NCBI RefSeq assembly: GCF_000092285.1
Contig: NC_014100.1
Span: forward strand, 3,162,001-3,226,000
Length of the DNA stretch: 64,000 bases
Source of the DNA: Caulobacter segnis ATCC 21756
GTDB lineage: Bacteria; Pseudomonadota; Alphaproteobacteria; Caulobacterales; Caulobacteraceae
Reading direction: 5' to 3'
In this document: positions 34,007 through 42,346 of the stretch, in pieces
Position numbering within the stretch: position 1 is the first letter of the stretch
Layout: the number at the start of each line of letters is the position of its first letter
Made by a program: the position numbers and the translations under genes
The notes under the pieces: generated by a model
Told to the model about the DNA's origin: nothing
The model's database searches: none
What the model saw: the letters and a program-made list of their open reading frames with translations, nothing else

Positions 34007-35806
34007 TCACGGTCGTCCCTCGGAAACGCATAGCATGTAGTCGAGCGGCGCAAGCTCGACGGAATAGCCGTCTGGCGCGGCGGCGCTGGACTGGCAGGCG
34101 CCGCGCAGGGCGCGCCACGACGCCGAACGGGCCTCGACCGGCACGTTGGCCTTGATCGGCTCGTCGCTCGTGTTGAAGACAGCCAGAACCTCGGTCCCGG
34201 CCAGCAGCCGCGAGAACGCGAAGAGGCCCGGCTGCTGGTCGGCGACGCGCGTCACCTGGCGGCCGTCTCGCAAGGCCGGCGTCGCGGCCCGGATCCGCGC
34301 CAGCTCGGCGATCTGTCGGTAGAGCGCGCTGTCGGGATCGAACGCCGACCGGGCGCCCTTGGCCGACACCCCGATCAGGCGGTTGTCGTTGTAGCTGGCG
34401 ACCCGGCTCGGGAACATGTCCTCGCGGGAGTCGGCGTAGTCGCCGTCGCCGGTGAAGCCCTGCTCGTCGCCATAGTAGATCGTCGGGACGCCGCGCGCGG
34501 TCAGCAGGACGGCGTTGGCCAGGGTCACGCGAGCCAGCAGTTCGTCATCGCGGATCCCGGGCCGCGCCTTCTGAACGAACCAGCCGATGCGGCCCATGTC
34601 GTGGTTACCCAGGAAGGTCGGCAACTGGCGCGCGGTCGCCTCGCCGCCTTCGTAGACGGGATCCCCGGCGAAGACCCGCGCCAGCCGCTCCGGCCCGGCC
34701 TTGCCGGTGACGACGTTGGTCACCGCCGCCTGGAAGGCGAAGTCCAGCACCGCCGGCAGCTTGTCGACCCGCGTATGGCTGGCCAGGATCGCCACGTCGG
34801 GATCGAAGACCTCGCCGAAGATGTGGAAGTTCGGAATCCCCTTGGCCTTGGCGCGCGCAAGCATGGCGGGCACGAAGGCTCGCCAGAATTCCGGGTTCAC
34901 GTGGCGGGCGGTGTCGATGCGGAAGCCGTCGATCCCGAAGTCGTCGATCCACCGGCCGTAGACCTCGATGAAGCCCGCCACGACGCGCGGGTTCTCGGTG
35001 AAGACATCGTCCAGCGTGGCGAAATCGCCCAGCAGCGAGCTCTCGCCGGCGAACGTGCTCTCGCCACGGTTATGGTAGTAGATCGGGTCGTTCAGCCAGG
35101 CGGGCGCCTTGGCGGCCTCCTGCCCCGCGGGAACGAAGGGCGTATAGGCCCAGTCCGGCCGCTCCAGCTTGCCGAAGTCCTCGCCATCGAAGCCCTCGTT
35201 GATCGTCGGCCCCGCCACGCCGCCCTTGCGCGCGTAGGGATAGTCGGCGACGCCGCGATAGGCGCAATGCCCCTCGGGGCACTCGCGGTACTGGATGACG
35301 TCGGCCGTGTGGTTCACGACGATGTCCATATAGACCTTCAGGCCCCGCGCGTGGGCGGCGTCGACCAGGGCCTTGAAGTCGGCCTTGGTCCCGAAATGCG
35401 GATCGACGTCGGTGAAGTCGGTGATCCAGTAGCCGTGATGCGCCGCCGACTCGCGGCCGGGCGCGCCCTGCACCGCCTTGTTCTTGAAGATCGGCGCCAG
35501 CCAGATCGCCGTCGCGCCCAGGCCCTGGATGTAGTCCAGCCGCCGGGTCACGCCCTTCAGGTCTCCGCCGTGATAGAAGCCGGCGCGCGTCGGATCAAAG
35601 CCATCGACCAGAGGCCCCCGATCCGGCCCGCCGTGGTCATTCCCCCGGTCGCCGTTTTCGAAGCGGTCGGGCAGCAGAAAGTAGATCACCTCGTCCTGCG
35701 GCTTGCGCTGGGGATAGGACGATGGGGCCGCGATCGCCGCCGCGGCCAGCGCGCTTGAGCCCAGCACGGCCAGCAGCGTTCGTCGCCAAGGCGTCATGAC
35801 CGACAT
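34007..35806 (-). CDS. Exported alpha-amylase-family enzyme, GH13
   Basis: This 599-aa enzyme has a signal peptide (residues 1-27, ending AIA). The GH13 regions are VYMDIVVNHTADV, DGFRIDTARHVN (nucleophile Asp, about residue 298), HIFGEVFD (acid Glu, about 329), and FLGNHDMGRI (Asp, about 402). The N-terminal VIYFLLPDRFENGD and the following NDHGG segment resemble cyclomaltodextrinase or CGTase-like amylases. It starts the operon with the alpha-glucosidase gene, divergent from malA. It would cut starch or maltodextrins outside the inner membrane. Confidence 0.94.
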   Translation of the reverse strand: MSVMTPWRRTLLAVLGSSALAAAAIAAPSSYPQRKPQDEVIYFLLPDRFENGDRGNDHGGPDRGPLVDGFDPTRAGFYHGGDLKGVTRRLDYIQGLGATAIWLAPIFKNKAVQGAPGRESAAHHGYWITDFTDVDPHFGTKADFKALVDAAHARGLKVYMDIVVNHTADVIQYRECPEGHCAYRGVADYPYARKGGVAGPTINEGFDGEDFGKLERPDWAYTPFVPAGQEAAKAPAWLNDPIYYHNRGESTFAGESSLLGDFATLDDVFTENPRVVAGFIEVYGRWIDDFGIDGFRIDTARHVNPEFWRAFVPAMLARAKAKGIPNFHIFGEVFDPDVAILASHTRVDKLPAVLDFAFQAAVTNVVTGKAGPERLARVFAGDPVYEGGEATARQLPTFLGNHDMGRIGWFVQKARPGIRDDELLARVTLANAVLLTARGVPTIYYGDEQGFTGDGDYADSREDMFPSRVASYNDNRLIGVSAKGARSAFDPDSALYRQIAELARIRAATPALRDGRQVTRVADQQPGLFAFSRLLAGTEVLAVFNTSDEPIKANVPVEARSASWRALRGACQSSAAAPDGYSVELAPLDYMLCVSEGRP

Positions 35807-35844
35807 CGCTCCCCTCCCCGCGCCCGTTCAGCATCGGGCCGCCG

Positions 35845-35870
35845 TTGCAATTCTTTGCAAGAATTTGCAG
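35845..35870. promoter_or_regulatory. Operator-like palindrome upstream of the amylase gene
   Basis: AATTCTT-TGC-AAGAATT (35849-35865) is a perfect palindrome flanked by TTGC and TGCAG, with three TTGCA words in 26 bases. It lies about 40 bp upstream of the amylase ATG. Confidence 0.6.
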
Positions 35871-35908
35871 AGCTGACGACGCCCTGTCAATCCCGCTTGC
35901 CGGCGCCA

Positions 35909-35924
35909 TTTGCAGCGATTTTCG
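35909..35924. promoter_or_regulatory. Operator-like site, TTTGCA class
   Basis: TTTGCAGCGATTTTCG shares the TTTGCA-N4-TTTTC form of the sites near malI and malA. Confidence 0.5.
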
Positions 35925-36040
35925 CCTCAACATGTGGCTGATGAGTGGGACAAAGAAGCCACATTAGGCCCACGGCTGACGCTTTCCAGCGCCCCGCGAG
36001 TGCGAATTTGCACTTTTTTGGGTTGATTACATCCGATTAA

Positions 36041-36057
36041 TTTGCAGTAATTTTCAC
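36041..36057. promoter_or_regulatory. Operator-like site upstream of malA
   Basis: TTTGCAGTAATTTTCAC is nearly identical to the core at 31250-31265 between malY and malI. It ends 54 bp before the malA ATG, where a repressor could block transcription. Confidence 0.6.
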
Positions 36058-36111
36058 CAACGGCCCGCCGCACCATCCAAAGCGCAGAGCCGGACAGGGA
36101 GGGTGAGACTC

Positions 36112-38838
36112 ATGAGCACTGCAATTTCGCGCCGCCGCGCCTGGTTGATGACCGGCGGAGCCACGGGCTTGGCGCTGACCTTCGCGCTGGCCGGTTCGGC
36201 CCAGGCGCAGACCGCCGCCCCCGCGCCCCAAGACAACGCCCAGGTCGAGGAAGTCGTCGTCACCGGCATCCGTCGCGGCATCGAGGGCGCCATCTCGCTG
36301 AAGAAGGGCTCGACCTCGATCGTCGAAGCCGTGTCGGCCGAGGACATCGGCAAGCTGCCCGACATGTCGATCGCCGAGTCGATCGCGCGTCTTCCCGGGT
36401 TGACCGCACAGCGCCTGGACGGCCGCGGGCAGGTCATCTCGATCCGGGGCCTGGCGCCCGACTTCACCACCGCCCTGCTGAACGGCCGCGAACAGGTCTC
36501 GACCGGCGACAACCGCGGCGTCGAGTTTGACCAGTATCCGTCGGAACTGCTGAGCGCCGTCGTGGTCTACAAGACCCCGGACGCCGGCCTGATCGGCCAG
36601 GGCCTGGCCGGCACCGCCGACATGCGCACCGTCCGCCCGCTGGCCTTCGGCAAGCGCGCCCTGGCCGTCGGCGCCCGCTACGAGTGGAACGACATTGGCG
36701 CCCTGAACGCCGGCACCAAGTCGCACGGCAACCGCTTCAGCGTCTCGTACATCGACCAGTTCATGGACGGTAAGCTGGGCCTGGCGCTGGGCTACGCCCA
36801 CATGGAGTCGCCCTACCAGGCCGAGCGCTGGAACTCGTGGGGCTATCCCACCGATGCGTCGGGCAGCCTCGTCATCGGCGGCGCCAAGCCGTACGTCCAG
36901 TCCAGCATGCTCAAGCGCGACGGCTTCATCGGCGTGGTCGAGTTCGCGCCGACCGACCGTTTCACCTCGTCGCTGGACGTCTTCTATTCGGAGTTCAACA
37001 ACCACCAGATCCAGCGCGGCGTCGAACTGCCGCTGGTCTGGGGCGGCGTGCCGCTGACCAATTCCAAGGTCTCGAACGGCATGGTCGTCGGCGGCGCCTT
37101 CAACGGCGTCAAGGGCGTGGTCCGCAACGACGGCAACGACCGCGACGCGACCATCAAGTCGCTGGGCTGGAACAACAAGTGGGAGCTGGGCGAGGCCTGG
37201 ACCCTGAGCACCGACCTGTCCTGGTCCAAGGTCGAGCGCACCGACCAGATCGTCGAGTCCTACTCGGGGACCGGCCGCAGCGGCGTCGGCGCCACCGACA
37301 ACATGACCTTCACCATCGACGGCGACGGCAAGGCCATCTTCACCTCGACGCTGAACTACGCCGACGCCAACCTGATCAAGCTGACCAGCCCGCAAGGCTG
37401 GGGCGGCGACATCATCACCGGCGGCCAGGACGGCTATCTGAACCAGCCGATGATCGAGGACGAGCTGAAGACCGGCCGCTTCTCGATCATCCGCGATCTG
37501 GACGACGGTCTCTCCAGCTTCGAGCTGGGCGCCAGCTACAACGAGCGCACCAAGGGCCTGGTCAATGACGAGTGGTTCCTGCGCGCCAAGGGCTCGCCGG
37601 CCAGCGTCGCCATCCCCTCCTCGGCCATCGTCGGAACCACCTCGCTGGGCTTCATCGGCCTGGGAAATGTGATCAGCTACGACCCGTTCGCCCTGATCCG
37701 CTCGGGCGCCTACGACCTGGTCCGCAACCCGAACGCCGACGTGCTGGTCAAGAGCTGGGACGTCGAGGAGAAGGTCGCGATCGGCTATGTGAAGGCCAAT
37801 CTCGACGCCGACCTCGGCGGCGTGCCGGTCACCGGCAATTTCGGCTTCCAGATCGTCCACACCGACCAGAGCTCCACCGCCCTGGGCGCCAGCGGCACCG
37901 GCAGCGGCGTCACCCGCGCCAACCTGTCGGGCGGCAAGAAGTACGTCGACTTCCTGCCCAGCGTGAACCTGCGCTTCCAGTTCTCGGGCGAACAGAGCCT
38001 GCGCTTCGCGGTCGCCCGCACCCTGGCTCGTCCGCGCATGGACCAGATGCGCGCCAGCAAGACCTTCAGCTACGACCAGGCCAAGGCCGGCAACAGCAAC
38101 ATCAACTTCTCGCCCTGGAGCGGCAGCGGCGGCAATCCGGAGCTCGAGCCCTGGCGCGCCGACTCCTATGACGTCTCGTACGAGAAGTACTTCGGCCGTC
38201 AGGCCTATGTGTCGCTGGCCGCCTTCTACAAGGACCTGAAGACCTACGTTTACGACCAGAGCGTCGTCTTCGACTTCACCGGCTTCCCGATCGGCGGCGG
38301 GCCGGAGCCGGCCACGCGCCTGGGCCTCGTCACCACGCCGCAGAACGGCAAGGGCGGCGCGGTCAAGGGCGTCGAGTTCGCGGCCTCCGTACCGGGCGGA
38401 CTGCTGACCCCGATCCTGGACGGCTTTGGGGCCACCTTCAGCGCCTCCTACACCGACAGCTCGATCCAGCCGAACCCCGGCGACGACACCCAGCCGATCC
38501 CGGGCCTGTCCAAGACCGTCGCCAACCTGACGGTCTATTACGAGAAGAACGGCTTCTCGTTCCGGGTCAGCGACCGCTACCGCTCCAAGTTCCTGGGCGA
38601 GGTGTCCGGCTTCGGCAACGGCCGCAACTACCGGATGGTCAAGGCCGAGTCCGTCATCGACAGCCAGATCGGCTACACCTTCAACGAAGGGCCGATGCAG
38701 GGCCTCTCGGTGCTGGCCCAGGTCAACAACCTGACCGACGAGCCGTTCACCACCTATCAGAACAACGACCCGCGCCAGGTGATCGACTACCAGCGCTACG
38801 GCCGCACCTACCTGATCGGCCTGTCCTACAAGTTCTAG
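36112..38838 (+). CDS. malA: TonB-dependent maltodextrin receptor (MalA)
   Basis: This 908-aa outer-membrane receptor has a signal peptide at about residues 1-35 (ending AQA). An EEVVVTGIR TonB-box-like segment follows, then the plug domain (AESIARLPGLTAQRLDGRGQ) and a beta-barrel ending in an aromatic strand (GRTYLIGLSYKF). The ATG at 36112 has a GGGAGGG ribosome site at ideal spacing, so it is preferred to the GTG at 36103. In C. crescentus MalA imports maltodextrins by energised transport through ExbBD. The flanking amylase, glucosidase, MalY and MalI genes support this role. Confidence 0.95.
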   Translation: MSTAISRRRAWLMTGGATGLALTFALAGSAQAQTAAPAPQDNAQVEEVVVTGIRRGIEGAISLKKGSTSIVEAVSAEDIGKLPDMSIAESIARLPGLTAQRLDGRGQVISIRGLAPDFTTALLNGREQVSTGDNRGVEFDQYPSELLSAVVVYKTPDAGLIGQGLAGTADMRTVRPLAFGKRALAVGARYEWNDIGALNAGTKSHGNRFSVSYIDQFMDGKLGLALGYAHMESPYQAERWNSWGYPTDASGSLVIGGAKPYVQSSMLKRDGFIGVVEFAPTDRFTSSLDVFYSEFNNHQIQRGVELPLVWGGVPLTNSKVSNGMVVGGAFNGVKGVVRNDGNDRDATIKSLGWNNKWELGEAWTLSTDLSWSKVERTDQIVESYSGTGRSGVGATDNMTFTIDGDGKAIFTSTLNYADANLIKLTSPQGWGGDIITGGQDGYLNQPMIEDELKTGRFSIIRDLDDGLSSFELGASYNERTKGLVNDEWFLRAKGSPASVAIPSSAIVGTTSLGFIGLGNVISYDPFALIRSGAYDLVRNPNADVLVKSWDVEEKVAIGYVKANLDADLGGVPVTGNFGFQIVHTDQSSTALGASGTGSGVTRANLSGGKKYVDFLPSVNLRFQFSGEQSLRFAVARTLARPRMDQMRASKTFSYDQAKAGNSNINFSPWSGSGGNPELEPWRADSYDVSYEKYFGRQAYVSLAAFYKDLKTYVYDQSVVFDFTGFPIGGGPEPATRLGLVTTPQNGKGGAVKGVEFAASVPGGLLTPILDGFGATFSASYTDSSIQPNPGDDTQPIPGLSKTVANLTVYYEKNGFSFRVSDRYRSKFLGEVSGFGNGRNYRMVKAESVIDSQIGYTFNEGPMQGLSVLAQVNNLTDEPFTTYQNNDPRQVIDYQRYGRTYLIGLSYKF

Positions 38839-38853
38839 ACTCCTCCTTCCCCC

Positions 38854-38905
38854 GAGAGCCTGTCCGTTTCTGATGGCGACATCAGAAACGGATCAACAGG
38901 CTCTC
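38854..38905 (+). terminator. Large hairpin after malA
   Basis: A 10-bp outer stem (GAGAGCCTGT / ACAGGCTCTC) and a 12-bp inner stem (CCGTTTCTGATG / CATCAGAAACGG) with loop GCGA are separated only by a 4-base bulge. It starts 15 bp after the malA stop. No T-run follows, so it may stabilise the 3' end or form part of a longer 3'-UTR. Confidence 0.6.
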
Positions 38906-38910
38906 TCACT

Positions 38911-39016
38911 TGGAGCGTTTGGAGCATGGCGGGCGGCCAAACCGCTCACACTTTCGCCTGCCATGCTCCAGGCGCTTGAGCCCTCGCCGGTCCTGCCCGG
39001 CGAGGGTTTTCTTTTT
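38911..39016 (+). ncRNA. Candidate small RNA or 3'-UTR RNA downstream of malA
   Basis: A perfect 10-bp stem (GGAGCATGGC at 38921, GCCATGCTCC at 38960-38969), extended by three pairs, precedes a strong terminator. The segment between the malA hairpin and the next gene has no protein-coding sense. It could be processed from the malA mRNA or made from its own promoter; I see no clear promoter. No known RNA family is recognised. Confidence 0.4.
38981..39016 (+). terminator. Strong Rho-independent terminator
   Basis: A 10-bp perfect stem CCCTCGCCGG / CCGGCGAGGG with loop TCCTGC is followed by TTTTCTTTTT on the + strand. It ends the malA transcript or the small RNA candidate. Confidence 0.88.
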
Positions 39017-39024
39017 CTGGCGGC

Positions 39025-39348
39025 TCACAACTTCTCCGCCCGCTCGGCCGCCCGCCGCTTCACGGCGCTGAACACCAGGGGCAGCAGCTCCCAGCTGAAC
39101 GCGCCGACCGCGAAGCCGAACAGATAGGGCTCGCGCACGGCCGGCCACGGGATGACCGGCAGGGCCGCCTTGACGATGAAAGCCGCGACGATGACGGCCG
39201 CGCCGGTGGCGCAGGCCAGGCGGATCGTCAGGTCGCGCAGGTTCGCGCGCTCGGCCACGCTCAGCGCGCCGATCTGCACCAGGCCGTAGACGGCCACGCC
39301 GCCCAACGCGCCCACGATCGCGCGCAGGCGATCGGGATCGATGTCCAT
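39025..39348 (-). CDS. Small four-helix membrane protein, unknown function
   Basis: This 107-aa protein begins MDIDPDRLRA at the ATG at 39348, with an excellent GGAGGAGG ribosome site upstream. Three or four hydrophobic segments are evident (about residues 11-28, 43-62, 70-95). The C-terminus is basic (KRRAAERAEKL). This topology and size resemble holins, but no lysin is adjacent and the neighbours are chromosomal, so I do not call it phage. A LexA-type box lies about 200 bp upstream of it. The function is unknown. Confidence 0.6.
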   Translation of the reverse strand: MDIDPDRLRAIVGALGGVAVYGLVQIGALSVAERANLRDLTIRLACATGAAVIVAAFIVKAALPVIPWPAVREPYLFGFAVGAFSWELLPLVFSAVKRRAAERAEKL

Positions 39349-39688
39349 CGAGGCCTCCTCCAGCCCGGGATCTTGGGGTGATGGCTCAAGGACTGTTCCG
39401 ATCTTCGCGCCGCGGCCGCGGCTGCGCTCGGAACGTCCTCGCCGTTAACGACTCTGCCTATCGGCGAGGCCGGAGTCGACTCGCTTCGCCGCCCCCTGCG
39501 TCCGCTTTTGACGCCAAATCGGCAAAGGATGTTCGCATCCCCAAATTAGAACAAAATAAGAACAAACGCGAAGCAACGCCACGCTCTTTACGCGAGAAGT
39601 CGCGCAATATACAACTATCGAGAGTTTAAAGGGCTATTGCCCCCGTAGCGTCCACCCGCGTCCCCATCCCGCCTCCGGAGGAAAGACG
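39349..39688. other. Gene-free region carrying a SOS box
   Basis: No supported gene is present. A 26-codon - strand frame begins at an ATG just downstream of the LexA-type box but lacks a spaced ribosome site. A GGATG-TTCG-CATCC hairpin sits at 39528-39541. The end contains the GGAGGAAAG ribosome site of the decarboxylase gene. Confidence 0.6.
39549..39563 (-). promoter_or_regulatory. SOS (LexA) box without an obvious target
   Basis: GAACAAAATAAGAAC is an exact GAAC-N7-GAAC, the reverse complement of GTTC-N7-GTTC. The nearest starts are the membrane protein (200 bp away, - strand) and the PSD-like gene (126 bp away, + strand). It is unusually AT-rich for this genome. Confidence 0.65.
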
Positions 39689-40828
39689 ATGAGCAAGTGG
39701 CATCCCGTGGTCGAGAAGCTGGTCAAGCTGATCAAGGACAAGGGCTGGGAGGCGCGCTTCGAAAAGGCCGTCGCCGAGGCCCGGGCGTGGAACATCCCCG
39801 AGCTGGCGGATCTGAAGGATCTGAACAGCTACCTCGTCTACATCAACGACTTCCTGACCTGGATTCCCAGCGAGAACGAGCCGGGCAAGGAGGTCTACAA
39901 CAAGCTCTGCAAGTTCTACTTCGTGCTGGACCAGAAGGCGGTGATCGACCTGCAGAACAAGGTCGTCCCGCAGGACAAAGCCCCGCCCCTGACGCCCCTG
40001 TCGGCCTGGCTGGTCGAGTACGCCGACGCCCTGGGCGCCTTCCTCGACACGCCGGAGTCGCTGACGCCCAAGTCGCTGGAGAGCTTCCGCAAGTCGCCCA
40101 GCTACAATCTCGGCGACTACATCGAACCGCACGGCGGCTGGAAGACCTTCAACCAGTTCTTCGCCCGCAACTTCAAGCCGGGCTACCGGCCGGTGGCGGC
40201 GATCGCCGACCAGCGGGTCATCGTCTCGCCCGCCGACTCCACCTTCGCCGGCCAGTGGGAGATCCGCACCGACAGCCACGTGACGGTCAAGACCCTGCAC
40301 TGGAAGATCGAGGAGTTGATGGAGGGCAGCCCCTACAAGGACCGCTTCAAGAACGGCCTGTTCATGCACGCCTTCCTGGGCCCCAACGACTATCACCGCC
40401 AGCACGCCCCGGTCGGCGGCACGGTGCTGGAGTCGCGGGTCATCCCCGGCCAGGTCTATCTGCAGGTGGTGGCCGAGAAGGTCGCGGGCGACGAGAACGG
40501 GGTCCACAGGCTCAAGCCCCTGCGCGCCTTCGACGCCCCGGACGACGCCGGATACCAATTCGCCCAGGCCCGCGGCCTGATCGTGCTGGACACCCCGATC
40601 GGTCTCGTGGCGGTGCTGCCGATCGGCATGTGCCAGGTCTCGTCGGTGATCGTCACCGCCGAGGTCGGCGTCACCGTCCGCAAGGGCGAGGAGCTGTCCT
40701 ACTTCCAGTTCGGCGGCTCGGACATCATTGTGCTGTTCGAAGCCAAGTCGAACGTCAGCTTCACCGCCCAGCCGGGGGTGCACTACAAGGTCGGCACGAA
40801 GATCGCGGACGCTTATCCGGTGGTGTGA
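39689..40828 (+). CDS. Phosphatidylserine decarboxylase-related protein
   Basis: This 379-aa protein has the PSD fold in its C-terminal half. The N-terminal ~130 residues (WHPVVEKLVKLIKDKGWEARF...) are extra. Family marks are SYNLGDYIEPHGGWKTFNQFFARNFKPGYRP, the VSPADSTFAG segment, LFMHAFLGPNDYHRQHAPVGG, and the late KGEELSYFQFGGSDIIVLFE. The GGS triplet is where PSD enzymes self-cleave to make the pyruvoyl group. The long N-terminal part and GGSD variant match the PSD-like subgroup rather than classic Psd. The substrate may therefore be a different amino acid or lipid. Confidence 0.87.
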   Translation: MSKWHPVVEKLVKLIKDKGWEARFEKAVAEARAWNIPELADLKDLNSYLVYINDFLTWIPSENEPGKEVYNKLCKFYFVLDQKAVIDLQNKVVPQDKAPPLTPLSAWLVEYADALGAFLDTPESLTPKSLESFRKSPSYNLGDYIEPHGGWKTFNQFFARNFKPGYRPVAAIADQRVIVSPADSTFAGQWEIRTDSHVTVKTLHWKIEELMEGSPYKDRFKNGLFMHAFLGPNDYHRQHAPVGGTVLESRVIPGQVYLQVVAEKVAGDENGVHRLKPLRAFDAPDDAGYQFAQARGLIVLDTPIGLVAVLPIGMCQVSSVIVTAEVGVTVRKGEELSYFQFGGSDIIVLFEAKSNVSFTAQPGVHYKVGTKIADAYPVV

Positions 40829-40846
40829 GGGGCTGCCGGGAGGCGG

Positions 40847-40922
40847 TGGTAGGCCCGGAGGGACTCGAACCCCCAACCAGACCGTTATGAGCGGTCGGCT
40901 CTAACCATTGAGCTACAGGCCC
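40847..40922 (-). tRNA. tRNA with CAU anticodon, probably tRNA-Ile2
   Basis: A full cloverleaf is present: acceptor GGGCCTG / CGGGCCT, D-arm GCTCAATGGTTAGAGC, anticodon arm CCG-CTCATAA-CGG and T-arm GGGGG-TTCGAGT-CCCTC. CCA is encoded. The anticodon is CAU. The ACCGCTCATAACGGT arm resembles alphaproteobacterial tRNA-Ile that becomes lysidine-modified by TilS, rather than elongator tRNA-Met. The choice between them is an inference. Confidence 0.85.
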
Positions 40923-41071
40923 GCGCGGAGTCGCGCCGAGGCGCACGCGAGCCGGCGGATTAGCACGGGCCGAACGCGGCTTAAAGGTCCGGTTCAGGTT
41001 GGGGCTGTCATCAGGGAACCATAGCTGTCTGGCCACGCTTCGCCTGCGCCGGACAGATCTGGAGAAAAACG

Positions 41072-41845
41072 ATGACCAACACCGCTCGCCGCCCCGCCCA
41101 AAGCCCCGTTAGGCTGATGGCCGCCTTCGCCGCTCCCGTCCTGCTGGGCGGCGCCCTGCTGATGGGCGCGGCCGCCCCGGCCCTGGCGCAGACCAGCGCC
41201 GACACGGCGTTCAAGGCCACCACCTTCAACCTGTCGGCCTTTGGCGAGACCCGCGTGGCGCCCGACATGGCGACCATCACCCTGGGCGTGCAGACCGAAG
41301 GCGCCACCGCCGGCGAGGCCCTGAAGGCCAACGGGACGCGGATGAACCTGGCCATGGCCGCGCTGAAGAAGGCCGGGATCGCCGAGCGCGACATCCAGAC
41401 CTCGAACCTGAACCTGAACGCCCAGTACGCCTACGAGCAGAACCAGCCGCCGAAGCTGACCGGCTACCAGGCCTCGAACCAGGTGACGATCACGGTGCGC
41501 GACCTGGCCAAGCTGGGCGCGACGGTGGACGCCGCCGTCGGCGCCGGCGCCAACACCGTCAACGGCATCAGCTTTGGCCTGACGAACCCGCAAGCGGCCG
41601 AGGACGCCGCGCGGCTGGAGGCGGTGAAGGCGCTGCAGGCCAAGGCCGAGCTCTATGGCCGCGCCACCGGCTACAAGGCCGTGCGCCTGGTCAATCTGAG
41701 CGAAGGCGGCGGCTACACGCCCCCCTCCCCGCCGATGCCGGTGTTCGCCATGGCCAAGCGCGAGATGGCCGACTCGACCAGCATCTCGGCCGGCGAGCTG
41801 AAGGTGCGGGTGGATGTCAGCGCCGTGTACGAGGCGGCGCGATAA
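41072..41845 (+). CDS. Periplasmic SIMPL (DUF541) domain protein
   Basis: This 257-aa protein has a signal peptide to about residue 40 (ending PALAQ). The SIMPL domain follows: FNLSAFGETRVAPDMATITLGVQTEG at the start, ALKKAGIAERDIQTSNLNLNAQYAYEQN in the middle, and the GYQASNQVTITVRDLAKLG strand. These match the BP26/OMP28-like group of periplasmic proteins with an 8-stranded barrel-like assembly. The function is poorly defined; stress tolerance is reported for some. It is monocistronic, with a hairpin after it. Confidence 0.9.
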   Translation: MTNTARRPAQSPVRLMAAFAAPVLLGGALLMGAAAPALAQTSADTAFKATTFNLSAFGETRVAPDMATITLGVQTEGATAGEALKANGTRMNLAMAALKKAGIAERDIQTSNLNLNAQYAYEQNQPPKLTGYQASNQVTITVRDLAKLGATVDAAVGAGANTVNGISFGLTNPQAAEDAARLEAVKALQAKAELYGRATGYKAVRLVNLSEGGGYTPPSPPMPVFAMAKREMADSTSISAGELKVRVDVSAVYEAAR

Positions 41846-41857
41846 GGAACGGCGAGG

Positions 41858-41881
41858 CCGCCGCCCCTTGCGGGGCGGCGG
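41858..41881. terminator. Hairpin between convergent genes
   Basis: CCGCCGCCCC / GGGGCGGCGG is a perfect 10-bp stem with loop TTGC. It abuts the stop codon of the convergent lipoprotein gene and lies 12 bp after the SIMPL stop. Confidence 0.65.
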
Positions 41882-42343
41882 TTAAAACCCGGCCTTCTCG
41901 AAGGCGCGCTCGGCGCGTTCCTTGATCTCCAGGCCCGGCAGGGCGCGCTCGCCCTCCATGACCGCCACGTAGGTCAGGTCGCGCTGGGGCTTGCCCTCGC
42001 CGGTCGGCACGGGTCCGACGGCCCAGCCGACGGTGTTGGCGCCGGTCGTCGGGCAGCTGGTGAAGCGGGCCGGCTTGCCCAGGCCCGCCTTGAGCACCTC
42101 GGCCGCCGTGGTCGTCTCGCCGCCCTGGCAGGTCGGCAGGTTGCGCGAGCAGGTGATGTAGCCGCCGCCGCGCCAGACGGTCCGCCCTTGCGCGTCGGCC
42201 ACGATCACGCAGGTCGACGGCGAGCCGATCGACTTGCCGATCGCCTGGGTCAGGGCGGCTTCGTTGATGTCGGCGGGCAGCTTGGCCGAGCAGGCCGAAA
42301 GGCCCGCGGCGGCGATCACGACCAGGGCCAGGCGACGCGCCAC
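41882..42343 (-). CDS. Lipoprotein of unknown function
   Basis: This 153-aa protein has a lipobox (GLSAC, Cys18) after an Ala/Leu-rich leader, so it is likely attached to a membrane. Four further Cys lie in the mature part (CVIVAD, ITCSRNLPTC, SCPTTG), compatible with disulfides in the periplasm. The body contains a roadblock-like AQGRTVWRGGGYITC strand region but matches no family I know. Its start is only 3 bp after panD's stop, so it is translated from the panD mRNA. Confidence 0.72.
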   Translation of the reverse strand: MARRLALVVIAAAGLSACSAKLPADINEAALTQAIGKSIGSPSTCVIVADAQGRTVWRGGGYITCSRNLPTCQGGETTTAAEVLKAGLGKPARFTSCPTTGANTVGWAVGPVPTGEGKPQRDLTYVAVMEGERALPGLEIKERAERAFEKAGF

Positions 42344-42346
42344 GCG

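Larger units (their letters stand above)
35807..36111. other. Amylase-malA control region
   Basis: This divergent gene-free region contains three TTTGCA-rich operator candidates, listed separately, and a further TTTGCACTTTTTTG at 36007-36020. It should hold promoters for malA and for the amylase-glucosidase operon. Confidence 0.65.

Noticed and set aside
38873-39127. 84-codon + strand open frame after malA
   Set aside because: It crosses the hairpins and terminator and is antisense to the better-supported 107-aa gene.
39025-39348. Calling the 107-aa membrane protein a phage holin
   Set aside because: No lysin or other phage gene is near; the neighbours are chromosomal.
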